Part shown: positions 26,150 through 33,552 of the stretch, one piece after another
How positions within the stretch are numbered: position 1 is the first letter of the stretch
Layout of the letters: every line of letters starts with the position of its first letter
Source of the DNA: Pseudomonas sp. PB106
Lineage (GTDB): Bacteria > Pseudomonadota > Gammaproteobacteria > Pseudomonadales > Pseudomonadaceae
Direction of reading: 5' to 3'
DNA: 64,000 nucleotides
NCBI RefSeq assembly: GCF_009764645.1
Contig: NZ_RWIM01000220.1
Span: 1-64,000 of the forward strand
Program-made: the position numbers and the translations under genes
The notes under the pieces: generated by a model
Database searches by the model: none
Seen by the model: only the letters and a program-made list of their open reading frames with translations
Told to the model about the DNA's origin: nothing

Positions 26150-27727
26150 ATGGCCCTCGATATTCACGCTCACCGCATCCTGATCCTCGACTTCGGTTCG
26201 CAATACACCCAACTGATTGCCCGCCGCGTGCGCGAGATCGGTGTGTACTGCGAACTGCACCCGTTCGACATGGACGAAGATGCGATCCGCGAATTCGCAC
26301 CTAAAGGCGTCATCCTCGCCGGCGGCCCCGAGTCCGTACACGTCGCCGACAGCCCGCGTTGCCCACAGGCAGTGTTCGATCTGGGCGTACCGGTTTTCGG
26401 TATCTGCTACGGCATGCAGACCATGGCCGAGCAACTGGGCGGCAAGGTTGAAGGTTCCGAACTGCGTGAGTTCGGTTACGCCCGCGTTGACGTGGTTGGC
26501 AAGAGCCGCCTGCTCGACGGCATCGAAGACCACATCGACGCTGACGGCCTGTTCGGCCTCGACGTGTGGATGAGCCACGGTGACAAAGTCACCAAGATGC
26601 CGGAAGACTTCCACATCCTCGCCAGCACCCCGAGCTGCCCGATCGCCGGTATGTTCAACGACGACCGTGGCTACTACGGCGTGCAGTTCCACCCGGAAGT
26701 GACCCACACCAAACAGGGCGGTCGCATCCTGTCGCGCTTCGTTCTCGACATCTGCGGCTGTGAAGCCCTGTGGACGCCGTCGAAAATCGCTGAAGACGCT
26801 ATCGCCAACATCCGCGCACAAGTCGGCACCGACAACGTGTTGCTGGGTCTGTCCGGCGGCGTTGATTCCTCGGTCGTTGCCGCGCTGTTGCACAAAGCCA
26901 TCGGCGACCAACTGACCTGCGTCTTCGTCGACAACGGCTTGCTGCGTCTGCACGAAGGCGAGCAAGTGATGGCCATGTTCGCCGAGAACATGGGCGTCAA
27001 AGTGATCCGCGCCAACGCTGAAGATCAGTTCCTCGACAACCTGGCCGGCGAAGCCGATCCGGAGAAGAAGCGCAAGATCATCGGTCGTACCTTCATCGAC
27101 GTATTCGATGCCCAGTCGAACAAACTGGAAAACATCAAATACCTCGCTCAGGGCACCATCTACCCGGACGTGATCGAGTCGGCTGGCGCGAAAAGCGGCA
27201 AGGCTCATGTGATCAAGTCGCACCACAACGTGGGCGGCCTGCCGGAAGAAATGAACCTGAAACTGGTCGAGCCACTGCGCGAACTGTTCAAGGACGAAGT
27301 CCGTCGTCTGGGTCTGGAACTGGGCCTGCCGTACGACATGGTCTACCGCCACCCGTTCCCGGGCCCGGGCCTGGGCGTGCGCATCCTCGGTGAAGTGAAA
27401 AAGGAATACGCCGACCTGCTGCGTCGTGCCGACCACATCTTCATCGAAGAACTGCGCAAAGCCGACTGGTACCACAAAGTCAGCCAGGCCTTCGTCGTGT
27501 TCCAGCCAGTGAAATCGGTTGGCGTGGTCGGCGATGGCCGTCGTTACGCCTGGGTCGTTGCCCTGCGTGCAGTAGAAACCATCGACTTCATGACCGCGCG
27601 TTGGGCTCACCTGCCTTACGAACTGCTGGAAACCGTCTCCGGCCGCATCATCAATGAAATCGAAGGCATTTCGCGCGTCACTTACGACGTGTCGAGCAAG
27701 CCGCCGGCGACGATTGAGTGGGAATAA
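26150..27727 (+). CDS. guaA: GMP synthase (glutamine-hydrolysing)
   Basis: 525 residues. It aminates XMP to GMP. The N-terminal class I glutamine amidotransferase domain shows the nucleophile in FGICYGMQTMAE and His/Glu in VQFHPEVTHT; the ATP-pyrophosphatase domain has the P-loop LLGLSGGVDSSV, and a C-terminal dimer domain ends VSSKPPATIEWE. It follows guaB and ends at a strong terminator. Confidence 0.98.
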   Translation: MALDIHAHRILILDFGSQYTQLIARRVREIGVYCELHPFDMDEDAIREFAPKGVILAGGPESVHVADSPRCPQAVFDLGVPVFGICYGMQTMAEQLGGKVEGSELREFGYARVDVVGKSRLLDGIEDHIDADGLFGLDVWMSHGDKVTKMPEDFHILASTPSCPIAGMFNDDRGYYGVQFHPEVTHTKQGGRILSRFVLDICGCEALWTPSKIAEDAIANIRAQVGTDNVLLGLSGGVDSSVVAALLHKAIGDQLTCVFVDNGLLRLHEGEQVMAMFAENMGVKVIRANAEDQFLDNLAGEADPEKKRKIIGRTFIDVFDAQSNKLENIKYLAQGTIYPDVIESAGAKSGKAHVIKSHHNVGGLPEEMNLKLVEPLRELFKDEVRRLGLELGLPYDMVYRHPFPGPGLGVRILGEVKKEYADLLRRADHIFIEELRKADWYHKVSQAFVVFQPVKSVGVVGDGRRYAWVVALRAVETIDFMTARWAHLPYELLETVSGRIINEIEGISRVTYDVSSKPPATIEWE

Positions 27728-27761
27728 TCCTGCACAAACCTTGACGGTTTGATCGCTGGAT

Positions 27762-27797
27762 AAAAAGCCGCGTGAACGCGAGTTCACGCGGCTTTTT
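27762..27797. terminator. Strong bidirectional terminator after guaA
   Basis: A 16-pair perfect stem (27762-27777 with 27782-27797, around GCGA), bounded by five A and five T residues. Confidence 0.92.
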
Positions 27798-27926
27798 GCA
27801 TTTATAAAATCGGCCCTGCGGTCCGTGGTCACGGCCGCTTTGCTGTTTCTTTCACAGTTGCGGGTGTATCGTATTCGCCTTTTGCGGGCCCGGTGCCCGT
27901 CGCTGATTCGTGAGGTAGTTGAGTTC

Positions 27927-29303
27927 ATGTCCTTTACCCGTCGCCAAATCCTCGGTGGCCTGGCCGGTCTTGTTGTCGTTGGTGTCGGGGCGGGGGGCGC
28001 GTCGCGTTATTGGCTGGGCAAAATGGCTGACGCTGAGGCGGGGCATGATTACGAGCTGATCGCCGCGCCGCTGGACGTTGAGCTGGTGCCGGGGCACAAG
28101 ACTGAAGCCTGGGCGTTCGGGCCGTCGGCGCCGGGCACTGAACTGCGCGTGCGTCAGGGTGAATGGCTGCGGGTGCGCTTCATCAACCATTTGCCGGTGG
28201 CGACCACCATTCACTGGCACGGCATTCGTCTGCCGCTGGAGATGGACGGCGTGCCGTATGTCTCGCAATTGCCGGTGCTGCCGGGCGAGTACTTCGATTA
28301 CAAGTTCCGCGTGCCGGATGCCGGTAGCTATTGGTATCACCCGCACGTCAGCAGCAGTGAAGAACTGGGGCGTGGGTTGGTCGGGCCGCTGATCATCGAA
28401 GAGCGCGAGCCGACCGGTTTTGTGTACGAAAAGACCTTGAGCCTGAAGAATTGGCACATCGATGACGTAGGCAATTTCGTCGAGTTCAGCATTCCGCGTG
28501 AAGCGGCGCGTGGCGGTACGGCGGGGCGTTTGTCGACGATCAACGGTGTGCCATTGCCGGTGATTGAATTGCCCGCTGGGCAGATTACGCGGGTGCGTTT
28601 ACTTAACCTCGATAACACGTTGACGTATCGCATCAACATTCCCGGCGTCGAAGCAAAAATCTATGCGCTGGACGGCAACCCGGTCGAGCCACGCCCGCTG
28701 GGCAAGGAATACTGGTTGGGCCCCGGCATGCGTATTTGCCTGGCGATCAAGGCCCCGGCGGCTGGCGAGGAATTGTCGCTGCGCAACGGTCCGGTGCGTC
28801 TCGGCACGCTGCGCTCGGTGGCCAATACCGATGCGCCGACCGAGTGGCCAAAGGCGCTGCCCGCCAACCCGGTGGCCGAGCCGGACCTGGCCAAGGCCGA
28901 GAAACTCAACTTCAATTTCGAGTGGGTCGGCTCAGTATCGGTCAACACCGAAAACGGCAAGCCACCGAGCCTGTGGCAGATCAACGGCAAGGCTTGGGAT
29001 ATCACCGACAAGACCTGCGCCGACCGACCGATTGCCAGCCTGAAACTGGGGCAGAGCTATATTTTCGAATTGAAAAACATGACCCAGTACCAGCACCCGA
29101 TCCACCTGCACGGCATGAGCTTCAAGGTGATTGCGTCGAACCGGCACAAGATCATTCCGTACTTCACCGACACCTATCTGCTGGGCAAGAACGAGCGTGC
29201 GCAAGTGGCGCTGGTGGCGGATAACCCCGGTGTATGGATGTTCCACTGCCACGTGATCGACCACATGGAAACCGGCCTGATGGCCGCCATCGAGGTGAAG
29301 TGA
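27927..29303 (+). CDS. Periplasmic multicopper oxidase (Tat-type signal)
   Basis: 458 residues starting MSFTRRQILGGLAGLVVVGV, a twin-arginine-like signal suited to export of a folded copper protein. All four copper-binding patches are visible: HWHGIRLP, YWYHPHVSSS, HPIHLHGMSF and the C-terminal HCHVIDHMETG, which includes the type 1 copper Cys-His. It is an active-site-complete laccase-like oxidase; the substrate (Cu(I), phenolic or other) cannot be read. There is no methionine-rich insert as in CueO. Its stop overlaps tadA (TGATG-type overlap). The frame upstream of 27927 is rejected because the signal peptide begins here. Confidence 0.92.
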   Translation: MSFTRRQILGGLAGLVVVGVGAGGASRYWLGKMADAEAGHDYELIAAPLDVELVPGHKTEAWAFGPSAPGTELRVRQGEWLRVRFINHLPVATTIHWHGIRLPLEMDGVPYVSQLPVLPGEYFDYKFRVPDAGSYWYHPHVSSSEELGRGLVGPLIIEEREPTGFVYEKTLSLKNWHIDDVGNFVEFSIPREAARGGTAGRLSTINGVPLPVIELPAGQITRVRLLNLDNTLTYRINIPGVEAKIYALDGNPVEPRPLGKEYWLGPGMRICLAIKAPAAGEELSLRNGPVRLGTLRSVANTDAPTEWPKALPANPVAEPDLAKAEKLNFNFEWVGSVSVNTENGKPPSLWQINGKAWDITDKTCADRPIASLKLGQSYIFELKNMTQYQHPIHLHGMSFKVIASNRHKIIPYFTDTYLLGKNERAQVALVADNPGVWMFHCHVIDHMETGLMAAIEVK

Positions 29304-29800
29304 TGCGCCAGATTCGCCCCGCTGCGATCATCGACCGCAGCCGTGACCGCGATTTCATGCGCGAAGCCCTGACCCTCGCCGCACAAGGCGCAGCGCTCGG
29401 TGAAGTGCCGGTGGGCGCGGTGTTGGTGCAGGACGGCGCGATCATCGGTCGCGGCTTCAATTGCCCGATCAGCACCAGCGACCCGAGTGCCCACGCAGAA
29501 ATGGTCGCGATCCGCGCAGCGGCGCAGGCGGTGGATAACTATCGTCTGCCGGGCAGTACGCTGTATGTGACGCTGGAGCCGTGCAGCATGTGCGCCGGTT
29601 TGATCGTGCATTCGCGGGTGGCGCGGGTGGTGTATGGGGCGCTGGAGCCGAAGGCGGGGATTGTGCAGAGTCAGGGGCAGTTTTTTACCCAGGGCTTTCT
29701 CAACCATCGAGTGTTGTATGAGGGCGGGGTGTTGGCGGAAGAGTGTGGGGCGGTGCTGACCGAATTCTTCCGGGCGCGGCGTGCGAAACCCACTGAATAA
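29303..29800 (+). CDS. tadA: tRNA-specific adenosine deaminase TadA
   Basis: 165 residues from ATG 29303. It deaminates A34 of tRNA-Arg(ACG) to inosine, an essential step. The zinc deaminase motifs are complete: SAHAEMVAIR (His and catalytic Glu) and LEPCSMCAG (two Cys). It overlaps the multicopper oxidase stop by one base; from memory the same pair is seen in P. aeruginosa. A REPIN follows 17 bases later. Confidence 0.96.
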   Translation: MRQIRPAAIIDRSRDRDFMREALTLAAQGAALGEVPVGAVLVQDGAIIGRGFNCPISTSDPSAHAEMVAIRAAAQAVDNYRLPGSTLYVTLEPCSMCAGLIVHSRVARVVYGALEPKAGIVQSQGQFFTQGFLNHRVLYEGGVLAEECGAVLTEFFRARRAKPTE

Positions 29801-29816
29801 AGAACTGCATCGAACC

Positions 29817-29908
29817 CTGTGGGAGCTGGCTTGCCAGCGATGGCGTCCGCACATCAAACATTGATGCCGACTGATCCACCGCTTTCGCTGGCAAGCCAGC
29901 TCCCACAG
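29817..29908. repeat. REPIN of the gggagctggcttgccagcga family
   Basis: ctgtgggagctggcttgcca (from 29817) is inverted at 29885-29908: 24-base perfect arms. Single copies of this family occur at 36606 and, variant, near 37428. Confidence 0.85.
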
Positions 29909-29934
29909 ATTTTTGCAGCGTTTGCGAGATCGGA

Positions 29935-30891
29935 TTACTTCTTCGCGACAATCACCGCACGCATCGGTGCAGGCAGGCCTTCGATGGTTTTGCTGTGGTC
30001 TTCGGGATCAAGGAAGTCGCTCAGCGATTGATACTTCATCCACTCGGTGCCGCGCTGTTCTTCGACCGTGGTCATGCTTACATCCACGCAACGAATGTCG
30101 GTGAAACCGGCACGACGCAGCCATAATTCCAGCGCCGGCACCGACGGCAGGAACCACACGTTACGCATCTGCGCATAACGGTCTTCCGGCACCAGCACCT
30201 GATGTTTGTCGCCTTCGACTACCAGCGTTTCCAGCACCAGTTCGCCGCCCTTGACCAGGCAATCCTTAAGCGCCAGCAAATGCTCGATGGGCGAGCGACG
30301 GTGATAGAACACACCCATGGAAAATACCGTGTCGAAGCCTTCCAGATTCGCCGGCAGGTCTTCAAACGGGAACGGCAGGTGCCAGGCATTCGGTTCTGAC
30401 AGATAACGCTGCACCGCCTGGAACTGGCAGAAGAACAGCCAGTTCGGGTCGACACCGATCACGCTGTCGGCACCGGCGCCGAGCATGCGCCACATGTAGT
30501 AGCCGTTGCCGCAACCGACATCGAGGATGCGTTTGCCTTTCAGATCCAAGTGCGGGGCGACCCGCGACCACTTCCAGTCCGAGCGCCATTCGGTGTCGAC
30601 GTGCACACCAAACAGGTCGAACGGCCCTTTGCGCCACGGCGACAGGCCCATCAATGCGCTACGCATCTGTGCGCGGGTTTCATCGTCGCAATCGGTATCG
30701 AGTTTCAGGCCGTTGAGCAGGTCGACTTCGCTCGGCTGAATCTTCGGCAAGGCGTCCAGCGCACTCTGCCAGCGCTCCAGATCGCCGTGGCCTTTCTCCA
30801 TTTTCTTGTCGAGTTGCGCTTGCAGGGTGTTGGCCCATTCGGCCAGCGGGGTGCCGGCCAGACGGCGGGCGAGGGGGGACAGATCAATCAT
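29935..30891 (-). CDS. cmoB: tRNA U34 carboxymethyltransferase CmoB
   Basis: 318 residues. It uses carboxy-SAM made by CmoA to convert 5-hydroxyuridine to 5-oxyacetyluridine at the tRNA wobble position. The methyltransferase motif I is in GKRILDVGCGNGYYMWRML, and an N-terminal helical domain (WQSALDALPKIQPSEVD) is present as in the family. Its ATG overlaps the cmoA stop by four bases, so the two are translated together. Confidence 0.97.
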   Translation of the reverse strand: MIDLSPLARRLAGTPLAEWANTLQAQLDKKMEKGHGDLERWQSALDALPKIQPSEVDLLNGLKLDTDCDDETRAQMRSALMGLSPWRKGPFDLFGVHVDTEWRSDWKWSRVAPHLDLKGKRILDVGCGNGYYMWRMLGAGADSVIGVDPNWLFFCQFQAVQRYLSEPNAWHLPFPFEDLPANLEGFDTVFSMGVFYHRRSPIEHLLALKDCLVKGGELVLETLVVEGDKHQVLVPEDRYAQMRNVWFLPSVPALELWLRRAGFTDIRCVDVSMTTVEEQRGTEWMKYQSLSDFLDPEDHSKTIEGLPAPMRAVIVAKK

Positions 30892-31631
30892 GGCAAGGCA
30901 ATCAACGAGGCAAAGTTAAGACACTGGAACCACGGCACGACTTTCGAGAACCCGGCAGCCAACAGGCGTTCGCGGTGTTCTTCGAGGCTGTCGGGCTTCA
31001 TGACGTTTTCGATGGCGCTGCGCTTCTGGGCGATTTCCAGTTCGCTGTAGCCGTTGGCGCGTTTGAAGGCGACGTGCAGATCGGTGAGCAGCGCGTGTTC
31101 CTCGGCATCGTTGAAGCGCAGTTTCTCCGAGAGGATCAACGCGCCGCCGGGCAGCAAGGATTGGCGGATGCGCGAGAGCAACGCAGTGCGTTGATCGGGG
31201 GCGATGAATTGCAGGGTGAAGTTCAGCGCGACCACCGAGGCAGGCTGGAAGTCGAGGGCGAGAATGTCGCCTTCGATGACTTCCACCGGCAGCAACTCCT
31301 GGAACATCGAGTCCTGACCGTTGAGGTACTCGCGGCAGCGTCCGACCATCGCGGCGGAGTTATCCACCGCGATCACCCGGCAACCGTCGGTGCGCACGTG
31401 ACGACGCAGTGCCTGAGTGACAGCACCCAGCGATGAGCCGAGGTCGTAGAGCACGCTGTTCGGCTGGGCGAACTGCGCCGCGAGTACGCCAAGGTTTTCG
31501 ACGATGGTCGGATAACCCGGCACCGAGCGCTTGATCATGTCCGGGAACACCCGCACCACGTCTTCGTTGAAGGCGAAGTCGGGTACCTGGGCCAGAGGCT
31601 TGGCGAAAATGCGATCGGGTTCTTTGCTCAC
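30888..31631 (-). CDS. cmoA: Carboxy-SAM synthase CmoA
   Basis: 247 residues. It converts SAM and prephenate to carboxy-S-adenosylmethionine, the cofactor for CmoB. SAM-binding motif SVLYDLGSSLGAVTQALRRH and the family pattern VPGYPTIVENLGVLAAQF are visible. It is first in the cmoAB pair. No obvious terminator separates it from the upstream gene on the same strand; a short palindrome lies in the gap. Confidence 0.97.
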   Translation of the reverse strand: MSKEPDRIFAKPLAQVPDFAFNEDVVRVFPDMIKRSVPGYPTIVENLGVLAAQFAQPNSVLYDLGSSLGAVTQALRRHVRTDGCRVIAVDNSAAMVGRCREYLNGQDSMFQELLPVEVIEGDILALDFQPASVVALNFTLQFIAPDQRTALLSRIRQSLLPGGALILSEKLRFNDAEEHALLTDLHVAFKRANGYSELEIAQKRSAIENVMKPDSLEEHRERLLAAGFSKVVPWFQCLNFASLIALP

Positions 31632-31722
31632 GGCGGTTCCGGCGGTGTAAATGGAAAGGCCGGCATTTTAGCCAAAAGGGCGCGGGGATGCTTGGGTTGT
31701 CTGATAAAGCGTTTTTTGCCGG

Positions 31723-31755
31723 TGATCGTTTCCACGCGGAGCGTGGGAACGATCA
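31723..31755. repeat. Minimal form of the gatcgttccca palindrome
   Basis: tgatcgtttccacgc (31723-31737), gga, gcgtgggaacgatca (31741-31755). The outer arms are those of the element at 15186. It could also act as a hairpin ending the upstream transcription unit. Confidence 0.75.
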
Positions 31756-32391
31756 GATCCGTTTAGTCTGGGAGAAAGCGGAGGCGGCAATGCCCCACTG
31801 GCCCAACCAGTAGCTGAGGATGATGACGTACGGCGCGGCATGGAATGGCGATACAAAACGATCAATGCCGATCACGCTGTCCGAAAACACAAACGCCAAT
31901 GCACCGCCAACCGCCAGTAGAGCCGAACGCTTGGGCACATCGGTGCCGAGCCGGGCGAGGGCACGCCAGAGCATCGCGCTGATCGCCGTGGCATAGACAA
32001 TCACCGGCACCAACAATGGCCCGAGACCGCTGGAAATCAGGAGTCCTAGCAGCACCGCGCCAACGCCAAGGGCAAGCACTAGAGGCAGAATCGCCAGACG
32101 CTTGCAGTCACTCAGATAAGCCTTCAGATACGCCAGATGGGCAATCAGAAACGCGCCGAGGCCAAACACAAACAAATCCACCGGCCACGCCAGCAGCACA
32201 TCACCGAGCAGCGAGAAAATCAGGCCGAGGCTGATCCAGCGGCGATAGTCGCTGACCGGCGCATCGTGCAGCCAACCAAGCAACGCCAGCACTGGCAACG
32301 GTTTGACCAACAGGCAGAGCATCGCGGCGTGGGTGCTGACACCGTAGAGAAACGTCACCGCGCCCATTAGCGCGAGAATCAGCCAACCCAC
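31753..32391 (-). CDS. Lysoplasmalogenase-like YhhN-family membrane protein
   Basis: 212 residues with about eight membrane helices (ILALMGAVTFLYGVS, LLVKPLPVLALLGWL and so on). The KPLP motif near residue 30 and the SDSVIGIDRF motif near residue 170 are typical of the YhhN/TMEM86 family, which hydrolyses the vinyl ether bond of lysoplasmalogens in animals. The bacterial substrate is less clear. It starts two bases after the icp stop and is probably co-transcribed with it. Confidence 0.88.
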   Translation of the reverse strand: MGWLILALMGAVTFLYGVSTHAAMLCLLVKPLPVLALLGWLHDAPVSDYRRWISLGLIFSLLGDVLLAWPVDLFVFGLGAFLIAHLAYLKAYLSDCKRLAILPLVLALGVGAVLLGLLISSGLGPLLVPVIVYATAISAMLWRALARLGTDVPKRSALLAVGGALAFVFSDSVIGIDRFVSPFHAAPYVIILSYWLGQWGIAASAFSQTKRI

Positions 32392-32393
32392 GA

Positions 32394-32786
32394 TCAGTTC
32401 ACCGAAATCGCACAGTCAAAGGTTTCCACCGGCAGCACTTCCGGCGCCCACGGCTGTTGCGAAGTCAGGCGCAGGCGCCCGGTGCCGGTGGCGAATGCCT
32501 GGAAGCGCCAAGTGGAGACTCCGGCAGCGCCGACCACGCCGGCATCTTCCGGATTGCTGTAAACCTCAGGGCTGAGGGCGCGCAGGACACCGCCGGCGGA
32601 ATCCTGAATCGCCCAGCGATAACCCGTGGTCGGGTTGCTTGGCAGGGTGATGATAAGGTTTTGCCCATTGGTCAGTTTCACCGGGCATTCGCTTTGTTTT
32701 TCCACGGTCACGTTGTGTTTCGGTTGCGTGGCGCAGGCGGCCAGCAAGAAAAGGGCGAGGGGGACAAACAGGCGAGTGGGGGACAT
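32394..32786 (-). CDS. icp: Chagasin-like cysteine protease inhibitor (I42), lipoprotein
   Basis: 130 residues. Lipoprotein signal with lipobox LLAACATQ, then the I42 inhibitor fold: loop motifs NPTTGYRW (residues about 53-60) and the W-containing GVSTWRFQAF are those that enter papain-like protease active sites in chagasin. P. aeruginosa has a homologue beside its AsrA Lon-type protease gene (from memory, PA0778-PA0779), and the same neighbourhood is kept here except that an unknown gene now lies between them. The target protease is not in the window. Confidence 0.88.
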   Translation of the reverse strand: MSPTRLFVPLALFLLAACATQPKHNVTVEKQSECPVKLTNGQNLIITLPSNPTTGYRWAIQDSAGGVLRALSPEVYSNPEDAGVVGAAGVSTWRFQAFATGTGRLRLTSQQPWAPEVLPVETFDCAISVN

Positions 32787-32928
32787 AGGCTCAGCAGCTC
32801 CGGGCGTTCAGGACGAACGGCGAGCATAACTGAAGATGAGACAAGGTGTGACAGTGACCAGTTGCGAGCGCTGCCACCGTGCGACTGCTCAGCAATCACA
32901 CGCTAGCAGGCTCTGTTACAACGACGGA

Positions 32929-33381
32929 TCAGAAAGGCCAGATCAGTTCGTTGAGCAAAACGAAGCCCTTGCCGGTGACTTCGCGGGTGTCATCACCGTG
33001 GCTCGCTTTGCCGGAAAGTTTGAAGCCGCTGATGGAGTACCGGTACAGACTTGGGGCGAGTTGGGTGACATCGATAGTTGATGAGTAATCCATTTCATAG
33101 GTATATGCCTGAATACCTCGCTGGGTCACGATGGATTCAGAGTAACCATTGATCTGAGGCGCCAGCAGACTACGCAAAGACATGTAAATGTTTGTGGCGC
33201 CAGACAGATTTTCATTGTTCTTGAAAGCAAGGTTATAGCCGCCCAGCGGGCTGAAAGACGCGGAAATGGCTCTGGTCGTGTAGCTCGTCAAGTTGACTGC
33301 GACGCCGCCAATTGTTCCTTTCACTTCAACGGAGAGATTTCCGTCAACGAAAATTGCATTGGTATCGGTTGGATTTGCCAT
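32929..33381 (-). CDS. Unknown 150-residue protein, lux-box-like promoter
   Basis: No family recognised. No signal peptide or membrane segment; Ser/Thr/Asn-rich with alternating hydrophobic residues suggestive of beta structure, no cysteine. It starts MANPTDTNAIFVDGNLSVEV after aggga. Codon use is less GC-rich than the neighbours. It sits between icp and lon, which are close neighbours in P. aeruginosa, so it looks inserted. A 20-base palindrome 63 bases before the start is shared with the delta-60 gene at 38946. N-terminal similarity to small secreted or aggregating proteins cannot be judged. Confidence 0.8.
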   Translation of the reverse strand: MANPTDTNAIFVDGNLSVEVKGTIGGVAVNLTSYTTRAISASFSPLGGYNLAFKNNENLSGATNIYMSLRSLLAPQINGYSESIVTQRGIQAYTYEMDYSSTIDVTQLAPSLYRYSISGFKLSGKASHGDDTREVTGKGFVLLNELIWPF

Positions 33382-33444
33382 GAAGTGCGTCCCTGAATTG
33401 AATGAATTCGAGAAGCAAGTCTGAGTTGGCGGCCATCCGCTGAG

Positions 33445-33464
33445 AACTGTCAGATATGACAGTT
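33445..33464 (-). promoter_or_regulatory. lux-box-like palindrome, copy 1
   Basis: aactgtcagatatgacagtt, a 20-base palindrome whose flanks extend the pairing to agaactgtca/tgacagttct (33443-33466). Layout CTG-N10-CAG-type with an A/T centre resembles LuxR-family binding boxes. It ends 63 bases before the start of the 150-residue gene. Confidence 0.55.
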
Positions 33465-33514
33465 CTTATGCCCGTTCGCGATTGTAGTGTGCATCAAAAG
33501 TAATACGACGTACC

Positions 33515-33539
33515 TCTGCCAGCGCAATGCGTTGGCAGA
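33515..33539 (-). terminator. Weak hairpin after lon
   Basis: TCTGCCA (33515-33521) pairs with TGGCAGA (33533-33539) with an inner CGC/GCG; no T-run. Possibly the lon transcript end. Confidence 0.35.
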
Positions 33540-33552
33540 AGCACTGATCAAC

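Noticed and set aside
33445..33464. Reading the shared palindrome as a rho-independent terminator
   Set aside because: The ten-pair stem has no T-run on either strand, and both copies sit upstream of genes at similar distance rather than downstream.
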